Origin: Dasypus novemcinctus | Taxonomy: Eukaryota; Chordata; Mammalia; Cingulata; Dasypodidae | NCBI RefSeq assembly: GCF_030445035.2 | Contig: NC_080673.1 | Location: forward strand, 196,848,216 to 196,912,215 | Length of the DNA: 64,000 nt | Reading direction: 5' to 3' | Shown: piece after piece, positions 46,201 to 58,540 of the stretch | How positions within the stretch are numbered: the first letter of the stretch is position 1 | Layout: each line of letters starts with the position of its first letter | Position numbers and translations under genes: made by a program | Notes under the pieces: model-generated | The model's input: the letters and a program-made list of their open reading frames with translations, nothing else | Told to the model about the DNA's origin: nothing | Database searches by the model: none

Positions 46201-46560
46201 TCCCATGTATCTCATCCCCCACACACTTTCCCCCATTAACATTTTTCATTAGTGTGGTATATTTTTTACAATTGATGAAAACATATTGAATTATTCCTAC
46301 TAACCATGGTCTGTAGTTTATATTATGGTTTACACTCTTCAGTGCACAATTTCATAGGTTTTGACCAAATGTATAATGATCTGTATCGATCATTGCAATG
46401 TCATGTAGAACAATTCCAATGTCCCCAAAATGCCCCATTTACACTTATTCTTCCCTTTCTTTCCCCTCAGAACCTCTAATGACCACTGCCTTTATATCAG
46501 TGTTACAAATTCTTCTGTTACTAGAATAATAATTAGCATAACTTATTCTATGTTTGCATT
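46201..46560 (-). repeat. L1 3' UTR-like fragment, antisense
   Basis: Reverse complement reads like old L1 3' UTR (GTTTTCATCAATTGTAAAAA, ACCATGGTTAGTAGGAAT), comparable with 50486-50560 on the + strand. Confidence 0.5.
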
Positions 46561-47560
46561 CCCCTCTTAAGTTTGTTTATTCCTCAATTACGAGGATTTG
46601 AGGATGGTGATGCCCCCTCTGCTTATAATTGAGAGGGGGCTTAGATCCCACGGGGCATATGGGTGGAATTGTCTTGCCTGCAGTTGTAGATACTTTCTGT
46701 GTTTTGGATTGGGTATTGTCCATCATCCTTTTGTTAGTTGCCCAGTATGAGCCTGATGATATGGAGGGTAGGTGTTGGCTGCAACTCTGCTAAGAGTCAG
46801 GGCTTAAATGACATATGAACAGAAAGAAATTTTAAGTCTCTGGGACACATATTTAATGGGATTACTGCTAATTATAGGTTCAAATAAAAGGGACATAAGA
46901 ACCATGTGTAGGAAAATCATAAATGAGTCCAACTCTGATACATTGGAGGGATACGTTATCATATATACCAAGGTAAGGCCCACTGATAGGGTGCCAAATT
47001 CCTGGACTTGTCTGCCCTGCCAATATTGTCCAGACCTCTCTAGAGACCTCAGGAGCACAGCTGCCTGAGGAACTGTTTATTACAGCAGTCAGAGCCTTCC
47101 AAGATGAGCATAAGCACAACCTCTGGAATTACCTCCTAACTCACTCTGAAATCTCTTAACCATAAAAACTCATTTGCATTTGATAATTCCCTCTTTTTGT
47201 CAAGATCTTTTCCCAAATGCATTGCTAGTGGTGCTTGGTAATAACCCCTTGGTGCCAGGCAGGCTCATCCCTGGGAGTCATGTCCTATGCCAGAGGAAAG
47301 GTATTGAGTTTATACGCTGAATTCACCCTAGAAAGAGGCCACATTTGAGCAACAAGGAGGTTTTCAGGAGGTTATTCTTAAGCAACTATGCTAAGTTTCA
47401 ATTTCCCAAGAATAAGGTTCATAAGTACAAGCATCAATTTCAAGGGCTTGGTGTATTGGTCTTTCCTCTTTCACTAGGTACTGCCCATGTACTCCAGGGA
47501 TTCTTGAAGTGGCTGCTTCTTGAGCCAGGAGGATTCAGCATGTCAATACAGATTTAAAAA
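46561..47560. repeat. long repeat, unassigned
   Basis: A distinctive 1-kb segment (GAGAGGGGGCTTAGATCCCA, TTGTCCATCATCCTTTTGTT, GGCAGGCTCATCCCTGGGAG, GCAACAAGGAGGTTTTCAGG). It feels like a dispersed xenarthran repeat, but I cannot name the family or orientation. Small open frames within are not convincing. Confidence 0.35.
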
Positions 47561-48347
47561 TAATACCTGTTCTAACTAGTCTGTGAAAAGTCCCCTAGTG
47601 CCATTCATCCTTTACTTCTTTGAGTATGGTACCAAGAAAAAAGGTAGAAGGGAAAAAAATAACAACTACAGCATAATCAAAGCCTATTTGGTTTCATGTT
47701 TCATGGACTCCTGGTGAAAAGTCTCCAAATACATGAAGACAGCCAGGTGGTGGACTGTATCATAAAAGTGCTGCAGGTTTCTGAAGATACTCCCTATTTT
47801 GGAAACTAACATTCTTATTGCTTTACCAAAAAAGAGAATTTTCTTTCTATCCTAGATTATATTAATGGACGTATTTAGGGAAAAGGTATTTTTATATTAA
47901 ACATTATGCTAGATCTTTTTCCTTCCTTCCTTTTTTTCCCATAGAAGTAGGAAAAAGAGGACAAGAGCAATTTTAAGCCCTGCCATTTCTAAATAAATGT
48001 TAGGAGGGAAATAAAGAACACCAAGGAAACAGGAGTGCATAATCTTTAAAACTTAGAAATATTTACAACCACAATCTCATCCCAGCCTCAAGAACTTGTC
48101 TGTTAAGCTCCTTGGACTCATGCTGTTACTTTGATATATATGTCAATGCTATAAAAACACTCTATTCGCAATTTAAGACTTTCCTCTACTCTCATAGATT
48201 TCTTCCCGCAGAAGGGGTATAAATATTGAAAACACAATATTGTGTCAAATACAACACAAAATAGCAAAAATTGAAGTGTGTATATGTTTAAGATAAAAGA
48301 CAGAAGTTCAAAGTGATCAGGCCTATTTATAAATGCTTGAAGAGAAA
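47561..48347 (-). other. probable 3' UTR of the MAK16 retrocopy plus unassigned DNA
   Basis: Downstream (minus strand) of the MAK16 pseudogene stop. The part nearest 48347 is likely retroposed 3' UTR. A degenerate A/GGAA-rich tract on the minus strand at 47918-47940 could be the decayed poly(A) tail, which would put the insertion end there. The rest holds nothing I recognise. Confidence 0.35.
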
Positions 48348-49225
48348 TCATGTGGTTTTGGCTTTGGCCATGGACTCAGCCTTCTGCTATATTCAATCTC
48401 TACATAGGCTTGTTTTCTCCACAAAGATCCTTTCAAAGGTGTTTTGCCTTTATGTTTGGCCTTAAAGGTTTTTCTTCTTCCTCACTAGAGGATCTAGAAT
48501 CCTGATCTTCATCACTGCTGGCATACAGTTGATTCATGTCCTCAAAGCCATTTATGTCATTCTCACCCACCTCATCATTTACAAATTTTTTTTTTTCCAA
48601 ACTCTTTGTCATCTTCCTCATCCTCATCTTTCCTCAGCATCTGAAGAGTCACTCTGCCTCTTGCTCATCCAGAGTCTTGTAGAAGGCATGCTAGGGCAAG
48701 TTGTAGATGTCACCATACCTATCTAGTTTCAGTATCTCCAGTAATTCCTTTTCAGCGGCATTGTTAAGATGAGCAGCTATTAATGCCTTTACCTCTCCTT
48801 TCCCCCCCTCCATTCCATCTTCTTACTCAAAGGAAAAAGTTTCCTCTGTCACTTTAGTGTAACTTTTAAAATTCAAATTAGGTACTGGATGATCTTGGTG
48901 AATTTCTGTCTAATGAAATGGGGCCACCAAATTAGATTTTCACCTTTTGCTCCAGTACTTTATCATAGTTTTTACTGAGCAGGACCACTTTCCAGAGATG
49001 CCTTAGGAAAGTTGCTTATTCTATAACCTTCATAAACATATAGTACTGTCCTTTTTCTTCTTTCATTGTGGTACATTGTCTATTGGGCAGGGGACATGAT
49101 GACTGATTACATAATTCGGTTAGACTGTATTCATTTCTGTAAAATCTTTGAGTCTTGGAACTTAATTTGAAGGAACAAAATTGCTTGTTTCCATGTATAT
49201 CTTAGATAAGATCATCTGACTGCAT
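48348..49225 (-). pseudogene. MAK16: processed pseudogene of MAK16
   Basis: MAK16 is a nucleolar factor for 60S ribosome assembly (about 300 residues). On the minus strand the copy starts ATG at 49225 (MQSDDLI, stop, [11 protein letters not shown]) and runs without introns to TGA at 48348, preceded by AKAKTT. Recognisable blocks in order: [91 protein letters not shown]; and YVEIEY near the C terminus. About 878 bp against about 903 in the parent gene. It has several nonsense codons (for example TAA at residue 8, TAA after MKVIE) and frameshifts, so it cannot encode the protein. Lack of introns indicates L1-mediated retrotransposition of the mRNA. Confidence 0.92.
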
Positions 49226-49228
49226 GAT

Positions 49229-50670
49229 GTTCATGGCCAACTGATTTTTTGACAAGGGGACTAAGTCAAATCAATTGGGATAGAATCAAATACCTAAATA
49301 TATGAATCAGAACTATAAAGCTCCTAAAAAAAATGTAGGAAGGCATCTTCAGAACTTTGATTCAGGTAATGGTTTCTTAGGCTTTAAATTCAAAGCACAA
49401 GGAACAAAAGAAAAAATAGATAAATGGGACCTCATAAAAATTAGAAATTTTTCTGCCTCAAAGAACTTTATTGTGAAAGAAAAATGACATCCTACACAAA
49501 GGAAGAAAATATTTAGAGAACTATATCTGATAAGGGTTTAATACCCAGAATATATAAAGAAATCCTACAACTCAATAACAAAAAGACAACTCAATTTTAA
49601 AAACTGACAAAAGACTTGAATCAGCATTTCACCAAAGAAGATATACAAATGGCCAAAAAGCATGAAAAGATGCTCAATATCATTGGCCATTAGGGAAATT
49701 CAAATAAAAAACCACAATGAGATGCCATGTCATACCCACTAGAATGTTTACTGTTTAAAAAATGGAAAAGTAAAAGTATTGGAAAGGATGTGGAGAAATT
49801 GGAACTTTCATTCATTGCTATTGGCAATATGTAATGGTGCAGCTGCTGTCAAAGACCATTTGGCAGTTTCTCGGGAAGTTAAGTACAGAATGACAATACA
49901 TCTTGGCAATCCTACTTACAGGTATATACTCAAAAGAATTGGAAGTAGGGATTTAACAGATATTTCCACACTGATGTTCATAACAGCATTATTTGTGATT
50001 GCCAAGAGATTGAAGCAACCCAAGTGCCTATCAACTGATGAATGCATAAACAAAATGTGGTATATACAGAATGAAATATTATTTAGTCATATAAAGCAAA
50101 GATGTTCTGATACATGTGACATGAATGAAACTTGAAGACATCATCTTACGTGAAATAAGCCCAGACACAAAAGGACAAATAGTGTATGATCTCACTGATA
50201 GGAAGTAATTGGTATAAGCAAACTCTTTAAAGAGTTAGAATCTAGAGTATATGTTACCAGGAGATAGGGTTAGCAGAAAGAATAGGAAGTTAACGATTAA
50301 AATGTAGAGTTTCTATTTGGGATTATGAAACTTTCTGGAAATGGATGGTAGTGCTGGTATCACAATATTGTGAATATAAATAACAGCGCTGAATTATATA
50401 TTTGAATATGGTTAAAGTGGAAAATCTTAGGTTGCATATATATTATATTTTAAAAATCTGTGGAACTGCTCAACTCAAGCAATAAACTCAAAGTTTATCC
50501 ATGGACTATAGTTCATAGTACAGTTTATAGAAATATGCTTTCATCAATTGTAACAAATGTTCCACTCTAATGCACGGTGTTAATTATAGGATGGTATATG
50601 GAAATTCTGTATTTTTTGCATTATTGTTCTGCAACACATAATTTTTCTATATAAAAGTAAATTACTGGTG
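49229..50670 (+). mobile_element. 5'-truncated L1 (late ORF2 and 3' UTR)
   Basis: Begins abruptly at CATGGCCAACTGATTTTTTG, an ORF2 position equivalent to L1-B about 23410, only 4 bp from the MAK16 start codon. Readable: VGRHLQNFDSGNGFLGFK (49330), zinc-knuckle region 49780-49860, STDECINKMWYIQ (50030-50070). The 3' UTR extends to about 50660. Older than L1-B. Confidence 0.75.
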
Positions 50671-50796
50671 GTGGTGGGTAGGTGACCAAACCTGATTCAG
50701 TTGGACCACACCTTAAGTGAAGTAGCCTCATCAAAAGAGCCTATTTACAATGAGTTCTTGTCAAAAGGAATGGATTAATTTCTATTTGGGTGGATT
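50671..50796. repeat. LTR-like scrap between L1 copies
   Basis: CTGATTCAGTTGGACCACAC and GCCTATTTACAATGAGTTC recall the interior of the MaLR-like LTRs elsewhere in the window. Very short. Confidence 0.3.
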
Positions 50797-51077
50797 TAAA
50801 GTTTTGGTAATTGATGGTGTTGGTAGCACAACATTGTGAACATAATGATCAGCACTGAATTATATATGTGTATGTCATTAAAAGTGGGAAATTTCAGGTT
50901 GTATATATGTTATTAGAATAAAATTAATAACAACAACAAAGGACTGTACAACACAAAGAGTGAACCCTATTGTAAATGATGGAGTATAGTTAAGAGCACA
51001 ATTATAAAAATGTATTTCGTGAATTATAACAAAAGTACTGCACTAATGCAAGGTATTAATAATAAAAAAAAAAAAGC
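50797..51077 (+). repeat. L1 3' UTR fragment
   Basis: GTTGGTAGCACAACATTGTG, TGAATTATATATGTGTATG and a final A12 run at 51065-51076 match the L1 3' UTR at 50340-50580. A separate, strongly 5'-truncated copy. Confidence 0.65.
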
Positions 51078-51549
51078 CTAAAGACACAATGACAAAATTA
51101 AATGCACTACATGATCCTGGACTGGATCTAATAATGGAGAAGAAAATGCCCAAAAGGATATTATTAGGATCACTGGGATAAAAATGAAAAAATAGAATAT
51201 AAATGGAATGCTTTATAACAATTATAAACTTCTTGAACTTGATAACTCTACCTTATGAGGTTTCATAAGTGAATATCCATGTTCCTAGAAAATATAGATG
51301 GAAATATTAGGTGTTCAAGGGGCATGATGTATGTAAACTATTTTCTAAACATTTGAATATAGCTAACTTGCTATATAAAATGGTATATAAAATATACCAA
51401 ATAGCAAATATAGCAAAATTTTCCAAGTTGGTAAGCCTGGGTATCTGTGTAGTAGGCATACTGGAGTTCTCTATTGGTTTTGTATAATTTTTGCAACAAT
51501 CTTTTAAGTTTAAAGTTATTTCAAATAGAAAGTTTAAAAAATCTAGCAA
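51078..51549 (+). repeat. probable old L1M-type 3' UTR
   Basis: Ordered phrases (TGGATCTAATAATGGAGAAG, CTTGAACTTGATAACTCTAC, GGGGCATGATGTATG, AAAGTTATTTCAAATAGAAA) resemble an ancient mammalian L1 3' end. Family uncertain. Confidence 0.4.
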
Positions 51550-53218
51550 TGTATAAAAGGAGTAATATATCACAACCAAGTGGGTTTTAACTCAGGAAAG
51601 CCTGGCTGATTTCATATTTGAAAATCAATCAATGTAATCCACCATATTAAGGGTTTAAAGAAGAAAAACACATCCATTCATAATAAAAATTCTCATCCAA
51701 TTAAGAATAGTTGGGATCTTCCCCAATCTGTTAAAGCGCATATACAAAAAACCTACAACTAACTTCATGCTTCATGTTTCAAAAGTTTACATGGAAAGGC
51801 AAATGAAACAGAATAACCAAACACAATAGAATAAAGCTGGAGCAGTCACTGTGCCTGATTTCAAAACTTCCTATAAAGCTGCACTAAGCAAGACAGGGTA
51901 GCACTGGTGAAGACAGAGTCCCAAGTCAACGGAACAGAAGATCACATAGATAGAGACCCACATATAAGTGGCCAATTCTCTTTAGACAAGAGTGCAAAGG
52001 CAATTCAATGAAGACGTCTCTTCAACAAATTGTTTTGGAAAAATTTTACATTTATATGCCAAATAATGAACCTGAAGATAAACCTCATGCCTTGTATAAA
52101 AGTTAACTCAAAATGAATCATAGCTTTTAATGCAAAATCTTAAACTATAAAACTTTTCGAACAGAGGAGAAAATCTCCAAGACCTGAGATTAGGCAAAGA
52201 GTGCTTAGATGTTACCTCAAAAACACAATCTACAAAATTAAAAAAAAAAAAAAAAAAAAAGACAAATTGGGCTTAATTAAAGTTTTGTTTTGTTTTTTTT
52301 TTTTAAACTTTTGCTTCCTGAAAAGAATTAAGAGACTGGGAGAAATATTTACAAATCACATATGACAAAGGTTTTGCATTCAGAATATATTTAAAAATCC
52401 TTGAAACTCAGTGAGCAGAAAACAAACAGTCCATTTTAAAAACCAGGCAAAAAAGTTAAATAGGCACTTCACCAAAGAGGATATACAGAAGACAAACACC
52501 TGAAAAGAAGTTCAACATCATAAGTCATCAGGGAAATTTGAATTAAAAACTACATGAGATAATAGTACATACTTGTTAGAATGCTTAAAATAAAAAAAAT
52601 AAGAACAATACCAGTGATTGCTAGAATGTGGAACATTCCTTGAGAGTGGGAAACCAAAATGGTACCACTACTCTGGAAAATATTTTGGCAGTTTGTTATA
52701 AAGTTAGACATACACTTACCATTTGATCCAGGAATCCCACTCACAGGTATTTACCCTACAGACATGAAAACTTATGTTCATACAAAAACCTGCATATGAA
52801 AGCTTATAGCACCTCAATTTATAATCTCCCCAAAATGAAAACAACTCAAGTATCATTCAGGAGGTAAATTGATAAAAAACAACCACAACTGTGTTATGTC
52901 CATACAATGGAACAATTTTCATTGATAAAATATGATATATAGATACATGATAAAACTTGAATGTATTCCAAACGTGGATGAATCTCGAAAGCATCATGCT
53001 GAGTAGAAGAAGCCAGTCTCAAAGGTGTGAACACTCTATGATTACATTTTTATGACGGTCTTCACAGGACAAAGAGGAGAGGGTGTGAGTACAAGGAGAC
53101 CGGGAGGGAATTTTTAAAGGACAATAGGAGTGCTCTATATCTTGATTGTGGTGGTGATTACATGAATTTATGAATGCGTTCAAATTCACAGAACCGTGTA
53201 CCAAAATAAAGTCAAGGT
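51550..53218 (+). mobile_element. ancient L1 ORF2 and 3' UTR (fragmented)
   Basis: RT-region words at 51570-51660 (CCAAGTGGGTTTTAACTCAG, AATCAATCAATGTAATCC), then mid-ORF2 (51780-52080), C terminus (52320-52990) and an L1M-like 3' UTR ending at AATAAAGTCAAGGTTTAAAA. An A21 run (52240-52260) and a T-run near 52287-52303 interrupt it, perhaps remnants of small insertions. Confidence 0.65.
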
Positions 53219-54094
53219 TTAAAAAAATATATGTGGAAGATGGCTTAGAGGGGGCGAGCCCAGAGGCATCTTAACCCTCACCTCCCCCAACCTTCTAGAA
53301 AGCTTTGACTGCTTTCAAACCTCCAAATGGGGGAGTTTGAAAATCCCTAGGGGTTCTTCAGGAGGAAATTTCCCCATCTGTATACTCTATTAGGAAACCC
53401 TCGTCTTTGAACATGGGTTCTCTCTTTGAACAGGAGTCCTCTGCTTCCCTCAGCTCCAGTGTCCTGAGGGCTGGTGAGCTAAACCAGCTTGAAGCTACAT
53501 GAACGGGGAGGATGAGGGTTGGGCCAGGCTCAGAGCAATAAATGACACAGGCTCCAGGTGTTTTGTAAAGCGGTGACATGTCAGCTCGTGAAACGATACA
53601 ATGCAGCGGGCTTAGGAGACTGCCCATGTACACGGTGACATGGTTGTGTTTTATGAACTGAAAAACAGAGCTACAAAATAGCCAGGAAAATCAGGAAGAA
53701 TTAGGCATTTGGTTGGATCAGCTCCACAGTCCTAAGAGCACCCGAGACAATGATAGCTTTTGTGGAGCTTTCATAAACTATATGAATTATGAGATGTGAC
53801 ATGAGTGTATTTTCTCCACGACTAGTTTGTTTGTGAAGTAACTTAGGATCGTGTTTATTCACTCATTTAAAATGAAATGAGCCTGTCCTCTGAGCCAGAC
53901 ACCTTGATAGCTGTTGGGGAGAAATCAGACACTAAAGAGCTCTGCTTAACAGGCTGATACATCTTGAAGGGCCCTGGTGGCCAGTGGTACAAATCGTCTC
54001 AATTTACCAAAGAGGGAAGTGAAGTCACTTCCCGCAGCGAGGGGAGGTAGCTTGTTCCATGTTAACAGATAAGTTTATTGCCACATCTTCTGCT
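53219..54094. other. low-copy sequence; possible L2 scrap
   Basis: No gene. An L2-like phrase (CTGAGCCAGACACCTTGATA) lies at 53890. The 91-codon minus-strand frame at 53358-53633 has no domain and no splice context. Confidence 0.4.
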
Positions 54095-54300
54095 GATGGG
54101 TAGCAGCATGACAGCTCAGGTCACAGATTCTGAAGACCTAGATTTTCTGAGTTTGAATCCCTGCTCTAGTAATTATTTCCTGTGTGGTTGTGGGCAAGAA
54201 ACTTAACCTCTCCATTAGTTTCTGTATCTGTAGATAAAGGAAAATGACTGTACTTGACTCACAGGACTGTGATGAGGATACGAATAATGAACAGTAAAGA
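54095..54300 (+). repeat. MIR SINE (+), well preserved
   Basis: Clear MIR order: GCATGACAGCTCAGGTCACA, TTTGAATCCCTGCTC (old B box), TGTGTGGTTGTGGGCAAGAA, ACTTAACCTCTCC, TCTGTATCTGTAGATAAAGG, GTGATGAGGATACG. The best-preserved MIR in the window. Confidence 0.85.
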
Positions 54301-55081
54301 TTCAGTGTATGACTACATAGTCAAGGACTTGAATCCTTACCTTCCTTCCCAGCTCAATGATCTTGCACTCAGAAGCAACTTCTTTGAGTTACTCTTTTCT
54401 TGAATACCTGTTTTGCTCAGCTTAGGTAAATAAGGAAACTGGTTTTAGAGCTGTTTTTCCCACTTCCTTATCCAAGGACCTAAGCAAATCAGTGTTCATC
54501 TTTGGCCTCAGTTCCTTTAAGTATAGAAAGGGAGCAGTCAGAGGGACTTGACCTAGATGGACTCAACACTTCCTTCAAACTCTAATATTTCACACTCCAG
54601 GCTGTGGCTTTCTAATTCCTCCTCATTGCCTAGTGAAACTGTTCCCCGTTGGAAAGAATGTGAGTGCTTGGTTAAAAGACCAACATTTCCCTCTAGTGGC
54701 TGTATGAAAGCAAGGAGTTGATTTGGCTTTCTCGAGTAGTGCTCAGCAGAAAAATGCTTTCCAACATTTGGGCTACAGGTGGACCACCAAAGTAAGACAA
54801 TCCTAGGTAGCACACGGATACATATCTTTTAATTTTAATATTAGTGATTTGAATTTTATGTGTGTTGGAAGAAAGTGTAACCAGTGCTTCAAACTTAGTG
54901 ATTGCATGGATATTGCTTATTTGTGCATGGTTAAATTAGAAAGGAAAAAAAAGGCATTAAAAAAAAGAGTAATTTTAGGTATTACAGTTAATAGATATGG
55001 GAAGAGTTTTGAAGGTGGCAGTGGAATACATGAAACTTGCAAAATATAAGCTTATAGTTTAATTTTTACTTTTATAGAGAA
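54301..55081. other. low-copy sequence, no gene seen
   Basis: Short open frames on both strands lack support. No repeat named. Confidence 0.4.
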
Positions 55082-55560
55082 TGGATTAGAGTGGACTTAC
55101 TGATATTCTATTCATGAACTATTGTGATTCATAATTGAAGAAAATGTAGCATTGGTATGGAGAAAGTAGCCATGGTGGCTGCTGGGGGTAGGGAGTGGGA
55201 GGACGAGATGTGATATGGGGGTATTTTCAGGGGTTGGAGTTGTCCTAGGTGGTGCTGCAGGGACAGTTACCGGACATTGTATGTCCTCCTATGGCCCACT
55301 GGGTAGAATGTGGGAGAGTGTGGGCTGTGGTGTGGACCATTGACCATGAGGTGCTGCGGTGCTCAGAGATGTATTCACCAAGTGCAATGAATGTCTCATG
55401 ATGATGGAGGAGGTTGTTGTTATGGGTGGAGGAGTGGGGTGAGGGGGGTGGGGGGTAAATGGGGACCTCATATTTTTTGAATGTAACATTAAAAAAATAA
55501 GAGAAAAAACAAACAAACAAACAAAAAAATAAAGTTGCAGTCCTTACAAAAAAAAATGCT
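55082..55560 (+). mobile_element. 5'-truncated L1 3' end, youngest-looking of its type
   Basis: Related to 39206-39640 and 16451-16808. Contains TGATATGGGGGTATTTTCAG, GGTGCTGCAGGGACAG, ACCAAGTGCAATGAATGTC, GGGGTGAGGGGGGTGGGGGG, then an A-rich end with AAACAAACAAACAAAC and AAAAAAAAA (55550-55558). Probably a recent xenarthran L1 3' UTR. A target-site duplication is not obvious. Confidence 0.7.
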
Positions 55561-56929
55561 ATTAAAAGCAAGCATTAAATATAGACATTAAAAAAAGTAA
55601 ACATGGATATGGTTGAAAAGAACCAAATAATTATAAAAGACTTGTTAATAACAGGAATTCTGCTCTACCCCCAGAAACAGTGTCTCTCTAGAGGCAACTG
55701 CTTATAATGTTTTTAGCTAATTCTTTTGGCATTTGCCTTCTTGTTTCTAAATGACCTGATTATACTGCTAGGATTTTCCATTTTAGGAATTATATATTCA
55801 CTACTCAGTGTAGAAGAATGGATTCTGTTCTACTTAACATACTACCCCTACCACCATCATCCTCTTTCTCTCTCTCATTCTTTCTCACATTTCCTATTAT
55901 CTCATCCTCCCCATACACTTATTTACCACTCTGTTTACGTCAAAACCCAGTATTACATTATTACAGTGAAAGTGCTATTCTTAGTTTACGCACACACTAT
56001 AATTCCTTTTCTGCAAAATATTGCCAATGAAGTCAAGTTTTCATTTTGTTTCACTTGCTTATGGCCTGTGTATTTCTGAATAATTCAACTCTGCCTTCTT
56101 CCCCAGTTGTATAAATCGCCTTTTAATCCATGCAGTCATCAGGCATTTTTCAAACTTCATCTTTTCAGAGCAATCCCTTCTTGCTTGCCCCTCTCGATCT
56201 TATCTCTCTCTAGGCACAGCCACCTCTGTTCTCTCCCTTCACTCCGAGGACTGACTTGGACTCTCTCTTGCGTTGGATATCCTGTTTGGACTCCTAGATC
56301 CTATTGTTTCCTCTTTCTAGTTTATTCCCTGGTGTTTAGAAAGCAAAGAAAATCCTCCAAGGGGTATCTGAGAAAGAATGGCTTTCTGAAATATCTTCAT
56401 TGAATCTTTGTATGAAATTGAAAGATGGGCTGTATATAGGAGTCTTAGGAAGCCAATCATTTGCCCCTTAGCTTTTAATACTTTTCTCTACTGCCTTCCA
56501 ACTTCATGTGTTGCTGTTGGGAAGAGCAATAATAGTTTCATTCTTGATCATGCATGTCAAATATGTGGTCTCCAACCATCCCTAGCCCCTTGACTGGAAG
56601 CTTGTAGAATCATTTTTCCTTCAGTGTTCTGACACTGCTTCGCAATTTGTCTTGTGTTGGTTTCTTTTCATTTACTGTTCTGAAACTTTCAAAAAGGAAA
56701 TTCATGTGCTTTCAGATTGATTATTCCTTTGGTGAATTCTTTTTCTTCAAATGATCTATTTTCTCCATCTGAAACTCCTAATATTGGATGTAGAATCTCT
56801 GGATGTGCCACAAATATTTTTGTCTTTTATCTATTTTCCATTTCTGTCATTCTGCTCTTCTTTATATGAGATGTACTGAATTTTAGCTGCAAAACTTTCT
56901 ATTTAGGTTTTCATTTCTTCTTTCATATT
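55561..56929. other. low-copy or very old repeat sequence
   Basis: T-rich, with a CT-rich patch at 55860-55910. Overlapping + strand frames (55726-56079; 56107-56403) have no domain that I recognise and sit in T/C-rich low-information sequence, so no gene is called. Confidence 0.35.
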
Positions 56930-57100
56930 TCTGATAAATATAATTCATATTTCTCATATTTGTAAGATTTTTAAAAATTTCTTTGAAATATGAGAAATGT
57001 TTCTAAGAATAGGATCTTTCTCATATTTCTAAGATTTTTTTCATTCTTAGAAATATGAGAAATATTTCTAAAATATGAGAAATATTTCTAAGAATGGGAA
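56930..57100. repeat. AT-rich inverted and tandem repeat patch
   Basis: A 20-bp unit AAATATGAGAAATATTTCTA occurs twice in tandem (57051-57070, 57071-57090). Perfect 15-bp inverted arms, CATTCTTAGAAATAT (57042-57056) and ATATTTCTAAGAATG (57082-57096), surround it. Related forward and inverted words (AAATATGAGAAATG, TCTCATATTTCTAAG) lie at 56985-57035. It could extrude as a hairpin. Confidence 0.85.
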
Positions 57101-58369
57101 TTTTGAGAGTTCGTATTTCATAGCCTCCTGTTCTTGTTTTCTAGATGACATCTTATAACTCACTAGATATCAATGATAGTATTATTTTGAATTCTCTTCT
57201 TTCTGTGCACTTTCTATTTTTCTAATATGCTTTTTTCCCCTTAGTCCCTGACTTACTTATTAGCTGTTCTTCTCCAATGTCAGGTTCATGTGGCTGATGC
57301 CCAGTTTATAAGTATGGGCACTGACAACCTAATTATAATTTCATATGAGTCAGTGGGGCTTGTCAATTGGGTTTTTTACTGTAGGGAGGTTTAGGTGACA
57401 TGCATTTTTATTGGAGAACCTCTGAAGCCAATATTTTCAGGTCTTTTTTCTTGAGCTAATCTGATTCTCCCGAGAGGAGTCTTCCAATTTCTGGGGCATA
57501 ATCCTGGTTGATAACACTCTGGAAGTGCCATGTGGGGAACAGGCTAGCAGCCCTCAACATCTCAATTCTAAGTATGGAAACTTTCACTTATTTTCTCTGC
57601 ATTCATTATGGCACGCCCATATCGACACTGAATTGTGCTTCGTGTCAATCTGCCAGAGACTCCATGTTTTACCTTCTTCAGAGAATAAGCCTCTCTTTTT
57701 TTATTTGAGTGAGAGGAGTTTTGCATGAACACGGGTGGGATCTGGGCATTTGATTTTTAGCAGCATTTCAACCATTCTTGTTTTTTGCTCTGCCTTCACT
57801 TCCACACTCAGAAGTACCTGATGCTGCCAATTTTTGAGACTTTTGTGAGGTTCTGTTGTGTATAACACGTTTCTTCTTGGCTTTCCCCACTGTCAACTTA
57901 AGAGTCTGTTTTTGCATGTTTGCCAAATTAGTTATTACAACACAGTCATCTGCTTTCCAGCTTCCAAAATTGTTGTACTTTCCTCCTCTCTATCCTTATG
58001 GATTTATACCTTTTAAAAAAATTTCCCTGTCCTCTTAGTTTTTGCTGTGTGTAAGCAGAGGAGGGAAATGGAAGTAAATGCCTGTGTGTGTTCTAGCTAC
58101 TCCTTTTAACTAGAGGTCTCACAATATTTATTTATTTAGAATTTACTAAATTTCCTACCAAAACAGTGTTAATGGGAATTCTTTTACAATATGATTGATA
58201 AATACCTGAAAGGTAGTAGTTGCATGAATTATCTCTGGATATTTGTTGAAAAATATCTAACTGTTATGAACGGAAGTGTGGTTATCATAGTATCAGTGGG
58301 GTGGAAGGAGGGGAAGATGAAGAGGAGTGTTTAGAATCCTCACTATGTATCAGTCATTTGTTCCTAGCA
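57101..58369. other. low-copy sequence, no gene seen
   Basis: No recognised repeat or coding signal; short frames near 57508-57728 and 57856-58038 unsupported. Confidence 0.4.
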
Positions 58370-58540
58370 CCTTAGAACATCTCACCACAGTTAATATTAA
58401 TGTAACAAGAATTCTGTCTCATTTCACAAAGAGGGAAGCAAAAGGTTACCTATAGACCAAAGAAACACATGGCTATCGAATCAAAAAATAAGGATTAGGT
58501 TTAGGTCTGCTTAAAATTTAAGCCCATAATCTCTCCTCTC
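58370..58540 (-). repeat. MIR SINE fragment (-)
   Basis: CCTAGCACCTTAGAACATCT, CATTTCACAAAGAGGGAAGC and the following words give an antisense MIR pattern, diverged. Confidence 0.5.

Noticed and set aside
55245-55571. 108-codon minus-strand frame with Pro/His-rich middle
   Set aside because: Antisense of the G-rich L1 3' UTR; also seen in the related copy at 16580-16900.
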